From Fidelibacterota bacterium (lineage in GTDB: Bacteria; Fidelibacterota; Marinisomatia; Marinisomatales; TCS55): DNA of 14,812 nt. The stretch spans positions 3,706-18,517 of the forward strand of contig PBBH01000029.1 of the NCBI GenBank assembly GCA_002716525.1, written 5' to 3'. The notes under the pieces were generated by a model, which ran no database searches, was not told where the DNA came from, and saw only the letters and a program-made list of their open reading frames with translations. Every line of letters begins with the position of its first letter. Position 1 is the first letter of the stretch. The translations under genes and the position numbers were made by a program. Shown here in pieces: positions 8,830 through 14,812 of the stretch.

Positions 8830-10920
8830 ATGAAAAAAATTTCATTAGATCATGTACGTAATATTGGTATCATGGCGCATATTGATGCGGGTAAAACAAC
8901 ATTAACTGAACGCATCCTGTATTATACAGGTCGTACCCATACACTTGGTGAGGTCCACGAGGGTGGTGCTACCATGGATTGGATGGAACAAGAAAAAGAA
9001 CGTGGTATCACCATTACTTCTGCAGCTACTACTACCATATGGGATGAACATCGGATTAATATTATTGATACGCCTGGGCATGTTGATTTTACTGTAGAAG
9101 TAGAACGTTCATTGCGTGTGTTGGATGGCACTTGTGCTGTATTTTGTGCAGTAGGTGGTGTCGAGCCGCAAAGTGAAACCGTATGGCGTCAGGCTGATAA
9201 ATATGGTGTTCCACGAATTGCTTTTGTGAATAAAATGGATAGAATTGGTGCTGATTTTTATCATGTATTGGAAATGATTAAAAATCGTTTGGGTTCCAAC
9301 CCGCTTCCTATTGTTCTACCTATTGGATCAGGTGATATTTTCACTGGAATTATTGATTTAATTACCATGAAAGCCATTTTGTATAATGAATCTTCATTAG
9401 GAGCACACTTTGATATTGGAGAAATTCCTAATGATATGAAGGCAGAAGCTGAAAAATGGCGTCATCATCTTATCGAAGAGACGGCTAGTTATGATGAGTA
9501 TTTGCTGGAAAAATATTTATCAGGTGAAAATATTTCGGAAGAAGATTTAAAAATTGCGATCCGTAAGGGATGTCTGGATAATACATTTATTCCTACCCTT
9601 TGTGGCTCAGCATTTAAAAATAAAGGAGTTCAACGATTGTTGGATGCCGTAAATGATTTTTTACCTTCTCCGTTAGATATTGGTGAAATTAACGGATTTC
9701 ATCCGGATGATTCTGATGTAAAAATGACTCGTAAGCCAAGTATAGAAGATCCTTTTAGTGCATTGGCATTTAAAGTTATGACTGATCCATACGTGGGTAA
9801 ATTGACATTTATTCGTGTTTATTCAGGGACGTTGGAAGCAGGTTCTTATGTTTATAATCCAAATACGAGAAAACGTGAGAGGATTAGTCGTATTCTGTTA
9901 ATGCATGCCAATAAAAGAGAGGAATTAGATAAAGTATTAGCTGGTGAAATTGTTGCTGCCGTGGGACTAAAAAATTCTAAAACTGGGCATACACTATGTG
10001 AAGAGAAAAAAGCGATACTATTGGAATCAATGGAGTTCCCAGAACCAGTTGTTGAAGTCTCTGTAGAGCCATCAACCAAAGCAGATCAGGATGCATTATC
10101 TAAGGGCTTGAGTAAGCTAGCTGAAGAAGACCCGACTTTTAAAATATCTGTTCACCCTGATACTGGTCAAACGATTATAGCTGGAATGGGTGAGTTACAC
10201 TTGGAAGTTTTGATTGATCGTTTACTTCGTGAGTTTAAAGTAAGGGCGAATGTGGGTACACCGCACGTAGCATATAATGAAGCAATTACCAAACGGGTTG
10301 AAAAAATAGATGTAAAGTTTGCTCGACAATCCGGTGGTCGGGGTCAATATGGCCATGTCGTGATAAATGTTGAACCAAATGAAATTGGTAAGGGTTACCA
10401 TTTCGAAGATAAGATTGTTGGCGGCGTAATTCCCCGCGAATTCATCCAGCCAGTTAATATGGGAATACAAGATGCTCTTAAAAATGGTATTTTGGCTGGA
10501 TATCCAATTGAAGATGTTCGCGTTGAGCTTGTTTTTGGTTCCTACCACGATGTTGACTCTTCGGAGATGGCTTTTAAAATTGCCGGTTCTATGGCAATTC
10601 AAGAAGCCTGTAAAAAAGCAGGTCCCGTATTGATGGAGCCAATTATGAAAGTTGAAGTTGTTGTTCCTGAACAATATTTGGGTGATGTAATGGGTGATAT
10701 TAATTCACGTCGAGGAAATATAGAAAGTATGGGACAACGCAAAGATGCACATGTATTAAACGCTATTGTACCTCTAACTAGGATGTTTGGCTATGCAACG
10801 GATTTAAGATCAATAACACAAGGTCGCGCAGTATTTCATATGGAATTCGCAAACTATAAAAAAGTACCAAAGTCAGTGAAAGAAGAAATCATTGAGAAGG
10901 TACATGGAAAAGCTTCTTAA
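8830..10920 (+). CDS. fusA: Translation elongation factor G
   Basis: Ribosomal translocase GTPase that moves tRNA-mRNA through the ribosome and, with RRF, recycles ribosomes. It is 696 aa, standard for EF-G. The P-loop AHIDAGKTT is at residues 16-24, switch I ends in ERGITI, the G3 motif DTPGH is at 80-84 (His84 catalytic), and NKMD is at 134-137. Domain II (about 300-400), domain III (GMGELHLEV) and domain IV ([11 protein letters not shown], the decoding-site tip) follow. The C-terminal domain V has [12 protein letters not shown] and [16 protein letters not shown]. The location between rpsG and tuf is classical for the housekeeping paralogue and argues against the EF-G2/mitochondrial-type copy. 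The spacer to rpsG is 16 bp with no SD. Confidence 0.98.
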   Translation: MKKISLDHVRNIGIMAHIDAGKTTLTERILYYTGRTHTLGEVHEGGATMDWMEQEKERGITITSAATTTIWDEHRINIIDTPGHVDFTVEVERSLRVLDGTCAVFCAVGGVEPQSETVWRQADKYGVPRIAFVNKMDRIGADFYHVLEMIKNRLGSNPLPIVLPIGSGDIFTGIIDLITMKAILYNESSLGAHFDIGEIPNDMKAEAEKWRHHLIEETASYDEYLLEKYLSGENISEEDLKIAIRKGCLDNTFIPTLCGSAFKNKGVQRLLDAVNDFLPSPLDIGEINGFHPDDSDVKMTRKPSIEDPFSALAFKVMTDPYVGKLTFIRVYSGTLEAGSYVYNPNTRKRERISRILLMHANKREELDKVLAGEIVAAVGLKNSKTGHTLCEEKKAILLESMEFPEPVVEVSVEPSTKADQDALSKGLSKLAEEDPTFKISVHPDTGQTIIAGMGELHLEVLIDRLLREFKVRANVGTPHVAYNEAITKRVEKIDVKFARQSGGRGQYGHVVINVEPNEIGKGYHFEDKIVGGVIPREFIQPVNMGIQDALKNGILAGYPIEDVRVELVFGSYHDVDSSEMAFKIAGSMAIQEACKKAGPVLMEPIMKVEVVVPEQYLGDVMGDINSRRGNIESMGQRKDAHVLNAIVPLTRMFGYATDLRSITQGRAVFHMEFANYKKVPKSVKEEIIEKVHGKAS

Positions 10921-10926
10921 GCATAT

Positions 10927-10930
10927 GGAG
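10927..10930 (+). promoter_or_regulatory. Shine-Dalgarno of tuf
   Basis: GGAG lies 7 nt before the tuf ATG within the 17-bp fusA-tuf spacer. This is a good SD in a window where several neighbouring genes lack one, and suits the very high expression expected for EF-Tu. Confidence 0.7.
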
Positions 10931-10937
10931 ACTTGTT

Positions 10938-12128
10938 ATGTCGAAACAAAAATTTGAACGAAATAAACCCCATTTAAACATTGGGACAATAGGCCATGTT
11001 GACCATGGTAAGACCACGCTAACAGCAGCGATTACAATGACTCAAGCTGCTAAAGGACTTAGTGAGGTTCGTTCTTTCGATAGCATTGATAATGCACCGG
11101 AAGAAAGAGAAAGAGGTATTACTATTCAGACCGCACACGTAGAGTATGAATCAGCAAACCGTCACTATGCTCACGTGGATTGCCCAGGTCACGCTGACTA
11201 TATTAAAAACATGATTACAGGTGCAGCCCAGATGGACGGTGCAATTTTGGTAGTATCTGCTGCTGATGGTCCTATGCCTCAGACGCGGGAGCATGTACTT
11301 CTAGCCCGCCAGGTAAATGTGCCTTCTATGGTAGTATTCATGAATAAAACCGATCAGGTTGATGATGACGAACTTATAGAACTAGTAGAAATGGAACTCC
11401 GCGATCTGCTAAATGAGTATGAATTTCCTGGTGATGATATTCCTATTGTGAAGGGCAGTGCTTTAAATGCATTAAATAATGTGAATGATGAAGCGGCAAC
11501 AGCTTGTATAACAGAACTGATGGAAGCCTGTGACAATTTTATTCCTGAACCAAAGCGTGATATCGATAAGCCTTTCTTAATGCCTGTCGAGGATGTATTC
11601 TCAATTACCGGTCGTGGTACTGTGGGTACCGGCCGTATCGAAAGCGGTATCATCAAAGTAGGTGATGACGTGGAAATGATCGGTATGGGTGAGACAAAAA
11701 AGACCACCGTTACCGGTGTAGAGATGTTCCGTAAGCTTTTAGATGAAGGCCGTGCTGGAGATAATGCAGGATTATTGCTCCGGGGTGTGGATAAAGAAGA
11801 ACTGACACGTGGTATGGTATTGGCTGCACCAGGCTCTATTACGCCGCATACGAAGTTTAAGGCGAGTGTTTATGTTTTGAAGAAGGACGAAGGTGGTCGA
11901 CACACTCCATTTTTCAATGGATATCGTCCCCAGTTTTACTTTCGCACTACAGATGTGACTGGTGTAGCTACATTGCCAGAAGGAACAGAAATGGTGATGC
12001 CGGGGGATAACGTGGAACTAGAAGTTGAATTGATTATCCCGATTGCAATGGATAAAGAGTTACGCTTTGCTATTCGTGAAGGTGGTCATACAGTTGGTGC
12101 TGGTGTTGTCACTGAGATCGTAGAATAA
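10938..12128 (+). CDS. tuf: Translation elongation factor Tu
   Basis: GTPase that delivers aminoacyl-tRNA to the ribosomal A site. It is 396 aa, the normal length. G1 GHVDHGKT is at residues 19-26, the switch region has RGITI, G3 DCPGH is at 81-85 (His85 matches catalytic His84 of E. coli), and G4 is NKTD at 136-139. Domain III includes GGRHTPFF and [13 protein letters not shown], and the C-terminus is [13 protein letters not shown]. In domain II the usual GRGTVxTGRxERG reads [13 protein letters not shown], placing Ser236 where E. coli has Arg233. The gene is intact. It follows fusA as in a str operon, but what follows is rpmG-trnW-secE, not rpsJ. It therefore sits at the joint between two normally separated ends of the ancestral cluster. 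Confidence 0.98.
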   Translation: MSKQKFERNKPHLNIGTIGHVDHGKTTLTAAITMTQAAKGLSEVRSFDSIDNAPEERERGITIQTAHVEYESANRHYAHVDCPGHADYIKNMITGAAQMDGAILVVSAADGPMPQTREHVLLARQVNVPSMVVFMNKTDQVDDDELIELVEMELRDLLNEYEFPGDDIPIVKGSALNALNNVNDEAATACITELMEACDNFIPEPKRDIDKPFLMPVEDVFSITGRGTVGTGRIESGIIKVGDDVEMIGMGETKKTTVTGVEMFRKLLDEGRAGDNAGLLLRGVDKEELTRGMVLAAPGSITPHTKFKASVYVLKKDEGGRHTPFFNGYRPQFYFRTTDVTGVATLPEGTEMVMPGDNVELEVELIIPIAMDKELRFAIREGGHTVGAGVVTEIVE

Positions 12129-12139
12129 AAAACTCATAA

Positions 12140-12304
12140 ATGGCTGGCAATAGTAAACGAGCAATTATTCAGCTGGAAAGTACAGCGGGAACAGGTTATC
12201 GCTATACGGTAACCAAAAGCAAACGGTTACACCCTGAGCGAGTAGAGTATCGTAAATATGATCCTGTTATTAGAAAGCATGTAATCTTCAAAGAGGCCAA
12301 GTAA
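12140..12304 (+). CDS. rpmG: 50S ribosomal protein L33
   Basis: Small 50S protein near the E site. The 54-aa product has the family signature [16 protein letters not shown] and the end [16 protein letters not shown]. No cysteines are present, so this is the zinc-independent (C-minus) form. The ATG at 12140 opens with [14 protein letters not shown], aligning with typical L33 N-termini. It begins 11 bp after tuf with no clear SD and ends 52 bp before tRNA-Trp, the conserved rpmG-trnW-secE order of many bacteria. Its small size makes it easy to miss, but identification is firm. Confidence 0.95.
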   Translation: MAGNSKRAIIQLESTAGTGYRYTVTKSKRLHPERVEYRKYDPVIRKHVIFKEAK

Positions 12305-12316
12305 GTTTTCCTATAG

Positions 12317-12350
12317 ATTTCCCAGTAGTCAATTTGGCCATCAGGGAGAT
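12317..12350 (+). other. Predicted hairpin upstream of tRNA-Trp
   Basis: ATTTCCC (12317-12323) can pair with GGGAGAT (12344-12350) as 7 bp including one G-U, around a 20-nt loop. It ends 6 nt before the tRNA acceptor stem. It may be a processing structure in the rpmG-trnW spacer. The long loop and short stem keep confidence low. Confidence 0.25.
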
Positions 12351-12356
12351 TCGAAA

Positions 12357-12429
12357 AGGAGTGTAGCTCAATTGGTAGAGCACCGGTCTCCAAAACCGGG
12401 GGTTGCGGGTTCGATCCCTGCCACTCCTG
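12357..12429 (+). tRNA. trnW: tRNA-Trp (anticodon CCA)
   Basis: A complete 73-nt cloverleaf can be folded by eye. The acceptor stem is AGGAGTG/CACTCCT (12357-12363 with 12422-12428), the D-stem GCTC/GAGC, and the anticodon stem CCGGT/ACCGG with loop CTCCAAA. The CCA anticodon is at 12390-12392. The variable loop has 5 nt, and the T-stem is GCGGG/CCTGC around TTCGATC. The discriminator base is G, as expected for Trp. The 3' CCA is not encoded (G is followed by CAAA), so it must be added by nucleotidyltransferase. It is embedded between rpmG and secE and is probably cut from a protein-coding transcript. Confidence 0.97.
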
Positions 12430-12441
12430 CAAAAAGAGAAA

Positions 12442-12465
12442 AAATTGAATTTGGGAATTCGATTT
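12442..12465 (+). other. Predicted 10-bp hairpin between tRNA-Trp and secE
   Basis: AAATTGAATT (12442-12451) pairs with AATTCGATTT (12456-12465) through 10 bp with one G-U and a TGGG tetraloop, starting 12 nt after the tRNA. The stem is AT-rich and followed by ATTTGAAGG, not a T-run, so it is a poor intrinsic terminator. A role in tRNA 3' processing or protection of the secE mRNA 5' end is possible (inference). Confidence 0.45.
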
Positions 12466-12478
12466 ATTTGAAGGATAA

Positions 12479-12658
12479 ATGAATAAAATTAAAAAATTCT
12501 TTTCTGATGTTAAATTTGAAATGAAGAAGGTCTCTTGGCCTAAATGGGATGAGTTAAAAGGATCAACTTTTATTGTTATCTCATTTTCAATTTTAATCAG
12601 TGTCTTTTTGTTTTTTATTGACAGAATTCTTACAACTGTTATACAGGTGGTTCTTTAG
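12479..12658 (+). CDS. secE: Preprotein translocase subunit SecE
   Basis: Small membrane subunit that clamps SecY in the SecYEG channel. The product is 59 aa, the short single-span form typical outside gammaproteobacteria. An amphipathic N-terminal helix (FFSDVKFEMKKVSWPKWDEL) carries the conserved KKVSWP signature at 16-21. A hydrophobic segment follows at about 30-47 (FIVISFSILISVFLFFI), then DRILTTVIQVVL. AAGGA (12471-12475) lies close before the ATG. The position between tRNA-Trp and nusG, 3 bp ahead of the latter, is the canonical secE-nusG pair. Confidence 0.94.
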   Translation: MNKIKKFFSDVKFEMKKVSWPKWDELKGSTFIVISFSILISVFLFFIDRILTTVIQVVL

Positions 12659-12661
12659 ACT

Positions 12662-13189
12662 ATGGAATGGTATACCCTTAGAGTAATCTCTGGAAAAGAA
12701 AAGAAAGTGCGCGACAACCTGCTATTTGAGTTAGATTATCAGAAACTTTCTAATGAGGTGGAGGATATCCTTGTGCCATCTGAAAATATTGTTGAAATGA
12801 GGGATGGTAAAAAGAAGGTGAAGAATAAGGTATTTTTTCCAGGATATATTCTCATTAACATGAACGAATCTAAGGAAGTATACCACCTGGTTGAAAATAT
12901 GACTGGCGTTATCAGTTTTGTTGGTGCTAATGGTGAACCTCAGCCACTTAGAAAAGATGAAGTGACAAGAATACTTGGAGAAGTTGAAGGTCGTGAAGGT
13001 CATGAAAGAGTTATAGCGCCATATCGTGTTGGTGATGCAGTTAAAGTAACGGATGGTCCATTTAAGGATTTTTCTGGTTATGTAAACGAGGTAAGTGAAG
13101 AGAAACAAAAAGTGAAGGTTTCTGTGAGTATTTTTGGAAGGCCAACACCGATCGAATTAGATTTTTTACAGGTTGAATTAGAAAAATAA
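12662..13189 (+). CDS. nusG: Transcription termination/antitermination protein NusG
   Basis: Universal elongation factor that binds the RNA polymerase clamp, suppresses pausing and links to Rho or to the ribosome via S10. It is 175 aa, close to E. coli (181). The N-terminal NGN domain starts MEWYTLRVISGKE and includes KVFFPGYILINM (about residues 57-68). A linker leads to the C-terminal KOW domain with VGDAVKVTDGPFKDFSG and KVSVSIFGRPTPIELDFLQVE. An AGGTGG (12645-12650), inside the secE coding end, lies 11 nt before the ATG, a rather long SD spacing. It is tightly joined to secE (3 bp) and rplK (8 bp). Confidence 0.97.
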   Translation: MEWYTLRVISGKEKKVRDNLLFELDYQKLSNEVEDILVPSENIVEMRDGKKKVKNKVFFPGYILINMNESKEVYHLVENMTGVISFVGANGEPQPLRKDEVTRILGEVEGREGHERVIAPYRVGDAVKVTDGPFKDFSGYVNEVSEEKQKVKVSVSIFGRPTPIELDFLQVELEK

Positions 13190-13197
13190 GCTAAGTG

Positions 13198-13623
13198 ATG
13201 GCAAAAAAAGTTTCAGGTTATATAAAACTTCAAATTCCTGCTGGGCAAGCAAACCCAGCGCCACCAGTTGGACCGGCATTGGGTCAGCAAGGCGTAAATA
13301 TTATGGAATTTTGTAAAGCCTTTAATGCTGCAACTAAAGATAAAGCCGGAATAATTACTCCAGTAGTCATTACCGTATATGCTGATCGCAGTTTCACTTT
13401 TATTACAAAAACACCGCCAGCAGCAGTATTGCTAAAGAAAAAAGCTGGTGTCCCAAAAGGGTCAGGTGAGCCAAATCGCGAAAAAGTGGGAAAAGTTACT
13501 GAATCGGATTTACGAGAAATTGCTGAAATTAAAATGAAAGATTTAAACGCCAATTCATTAGATATGGCAATGGAGATGATCCGCGGAACCGCCCGGAGTA
13601 TGGGATTAGAGGTTTCAAACTAA
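13198..13623 (+). CDS. rplK: 50S ribosomal protein L11
   Basis: Component of the GTPase-associated centre at the base of the ribosomal stalk; it binds helices 43-44 of 23S rRNA and supports EF-G action and the stringent response. It is 141 aa, the usual length. The ATG at 13198 gives [16 protein letters not shown]; the GTG directly before it (13195) would add only one Met and is rejected as start. The N-terminal proline-rich [16 protein letters not shown] segment, the thiostrepton-contact area, is intact, and the C-terminal RNA-binding domain ends [10 protein letters not shown]. No strong SD is present. The stop codon overlaps the rplA start by one base (TAATG). Confidence 0.97.
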   Translation: MAKKVSGYIKLQIPAGQANPAPPVGPALGQQGVNIMEFCKAFNAATKDKAGIITPVVITVYADRSFTFITKTPPAAVLLKKKAGVPKGSGEPNREKVGKVTESDLREIAEIKMKDLNANSLDMAMEMIRGTARSMGLEVSN

Positions 13624-14309
13624 TGAAGATATCAAAAAATAAAAAAGCTGCAAATACTGTATTAGACCGTATGAAGGAATATTCCTTAGAGGATGCGGTT
13701 AAATTGGTCAAAGATTTGAAATTTGTAAAGTTTGATGAGTCTGTTGATCTGGCTATTAATTTAGATGTTGATCCTCGACATGCAGACCAAAATATTCGTT
13801 TAACAACGACTTTGCCGCATGGAACGGGGAAGGAAGTAAAAGTATTGGTGGTTGCTCAGGGCCCAAAAGAAAAAGAGGCTAAGGAAGCTGGTGCAGATTA
13901 TGTTGGTAAAGAATATCTCGAAAAAATTAAAGGTGGTTGGAGTGATGTGGATAAAATTATTGCGACACCAGATATGATGGCTGAATTAGGAAAGCTTGGT
14001 AAAGTGCTTGGTCCTAAAGGATTAATGCCTAATCCAAAAAGTGGAACAGTAACGATGGATGTGACCAATGCTGTAAGAGAATTAAAATCTGGAAAAATTG
14101 AGCTACGTGTAGAAAAGAATGGAATTGTTCATACACAATGTGGAAAAAGTTCATTCCAAGAGAATGCGTTGGTAGAAAATATCCAAACTATCTATGATAC
14201 AGTTATGAAAGCTAAACCTGCATCGGTGAAAGGGACATACTTAAAAAAAATGAGCGTTTCGTCAACTATGGGGCCTGGCATTAAAATTGACCAAGGTAGC
14301 ATCAGGTAG
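13623..14309 (+). CDS. rplA: 50S ribosomal protein L1
   Basis: L1-stalk protein that binds 23S rRNA helices 76-78, guides deacylated tRNA release, and in many bacteria represses its own mRNA. It is 228 aa (E. coli 234). Seen motifs include [31 protein letters not shown], the family signature [26 protein letters not shown] and the C-terminal [11 protein letters not shown]. The start overlaps the rplK stop by one base, and AGAGGT at 13608-13613 with 9-nt spacing serves as SD, so coupled translation with L11 is likely. rplJ follows after only 5 bp. Confidence 0.97.
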   Translation: MKISKNKKAANTVLDRMKEYSLEDAVKLVKDLKFVKFDESVDLAINLDVDPRHADQNIRLTTTLPHGTGKEVKVLVVAQGPKEKEAKEAGADYVGKEYLEKIKGGWSDVDKIIATPDMMAELGKLGKVLGPKGLMPNPKSGTVTMDVTNAVRELKSGKIELRVEKNGIVHTQCGKSSFQENALVENIQTIYDTVMKAKPASVKGTYLKKMSVSSTMGPGIKIDQGSIR

Positions 14310-14314
14310 AAAAA

Positions 14315-14812
14315 ATGCCTAGTACAAAGAATATTAAGAAAGTGGAAGAATTGACCGATAAACTAGATAGAGCGAAAGCAGTTTATATCACTGATTACCT
14401 TGGACTGAATGTCGAGGATATCACCGAACTACGTCGCGGGTTCTATGACAATAATATAGAATATAAGGTAATAAAAAATACCTTATTAAAGTTAGCAGCT
14501 AAGAATAATGAATTGGAAGGATTGTATGATTATTTAAATGGATCAACTGCGATTGCTATTTCATATGAAGATCCAACTGGTCCTGCGCGAGTGTTAAAAA
14601 AGTTTTTGAAAGACCATGATCTGCCTGAAGTAAAGGGAATCGTGTTCGATGGGGATATAATGAACGGTGTCGAATTTAAACGAATCGCAGATATGCCGAC
14701 CAAAGATGAATCACTGGCCAAGCTGGTATCCCTTTTGAATTCCCCAATGACCAAATTGATATGGGCCTTGAAGTCGCCAATGACCGATGTCGGTAATGCG
14801 CTAAGTAATTTA
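14315..14812 (+). CDS. rplJ: 50S ribosomal protein L10 (3'-truncated by window edge)
   Basis: Stalk-base protein that anchors L7/L12 dimers through its C-terminal helix. The frame opens at ATG 14315 (MPSTKNIKKVEELTDKL) and runs without a stop for 166 codons to the last base. The family pattern is clear: AKAVYITDYLGL, then YKVIKNTLLKLAA, FDGDIM and LNSPMTKLIWALKSPM. With a typical length near 172-178 aa, only the last few residues are missing. An AGGT (14304-14307) lies 7 nt before the ATG. The rplA-rplJ spacer is only 5 bp, so no room exists for a leader of the E. coli or B. subtilis type. rplL would be expected next, outside the window. Confidence 0.95.
   Translation, partial: MPSTKNIKKVEELTDKLDRAKAVYITDYLGLNVEDITELRRGFYDNNIEYKVIKNTLLKLAAKNNELEGLYDYLNGSTAIAISYEDPTGPARVLKKFLKDHDLPEVKGIVFDGDIMNGVEFKRIADMPTKDESLAKLVSLLNSPMTKLIWALKSPMTDVGNALSNL

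Noticed and set aside
10222..10674. 150-codon open frame on the minus strand inside fusA
   Set aside because: It lies entirely antisense to the conserved EF-G domains III-V, has no recognisable protein pattern, and looks like a shadow of codon bias. The same applies to the other minus-strand open frames across rpoB, rpoC, tuf, nusG and rplK.
10938..12128. Frameshift or chimeric seam inside tuf that would prove an assembly join
   Set aside because: The reading frame, motifs and length are continuous; nothing inside the gene reveals a seam, so the sequence alone cannot decide.
12305..12356. Promoter for tRNA-Trp in the rpmG-trnW gap
   Set aside because: TATAGA at 12312-12317 resembles a -10, but no acceptable -35 lies 16-18 bp upstream.
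12202..12432. Minus-strand open frame of 76 codons over rpmG and tRNA-Trp
   Set aside because: It overlaps a clear tRNA and a clear L33 gene on the other strand; no family resemblance.
13195..13197. GTG at 13195 as the rplK start
   Set aside because: It directly precedes an ATG that gives the standard L11 N-terminus; using it would only add one extra Met.
1..14812. Hidden defence, mobile, CRISPR or secondary-metabolism system
   Set aside because: All sequence outside the short spacers belongs to recognised housekeeping genes; no repeats-with-spacers, transposase, integrase or accessory cargo seen on either strand.

Overview
The window is an unbroken, same-strand run of core transcription and translation genes: rpoB (5' end missing), rpoC, rpsL, rpsG, fusA, tuf, rpmG, tRNA-Trp, secE, nusG, rplK, rplA and rplJ (3' end missing). 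It is a bacterial chromosomal housekeeping locus, fairly AT-rich. There are no mobile elements, CRISPR arrays, phage genes or accessory cargo. I found no new multi-gene system. The interesting points are gene order, extreme compaction and a few residue changes.

Organism: the long beta' subunit (1420 aa), the wording of its N-terminal zinc region, the zinc-free L33 and the frequent absence of Shine-Dalgarno (SD) sequences fit a Gram-negative bacterium near the FCB (Fibrobacteres-Chlorobi-Bacteroidetes) group. A Marinimicrobia-like lineage is a guess from sequence flavour only; a phylogeny of RpoB/RpoC/EF-G would settle it.

Layout: 1-7881 holds the RNA polymerase beta and beta' genes, 12 bp apart. 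A 90-bp gap, the longest gene-free stretch in the window, holds short tandem repeats, a palindrome and weak promoter-like elements. 7972-12128 is the str-type block (S12, S7, EF-G, EF-Tu). 12140-12658 carries L33, tRNA-Trp(CCA) and SecE, with small hairpins on both sides of the tRNA. 12662 to the end carries NusG, L11, L1 and L10. Apart from the 90-bp gap and the two roughly 50-bp gaps around the tRNA, genes are separated by 17 bp or less or overlap by 1 bp, so one long transcript is possible.

How the genes work together: RpoB/RpoC form the catalytic core of RNA polymerase. NusG binds that core and couples it to the ribosome. S12 and S7 build the 30S subunit. L33, L11, L1 and L10 build the 50S, with L11 and L10 forming the GTPase-associated stalk base on which EF-G and EF-Tu act. 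SecE is part of the SecYEG translocon.

Main anomaly: in the widespread ancestral order (tuf-)rpmG-trnW-secE-nusG-rplKAJL-rpoBC-rpsLG-fusA-tuf-rpsJ, the secE/nusG/rplK block lies upstream of rpoB. Here it lies downstream of tuf, and no S10 operon follows. The window is a circular permutation of the ancestral block with tuf as the joint. It could be a real lineage-specific rearrangement, a tandem-duplication junction, or an assembly jump between two near-identical tuf genes.
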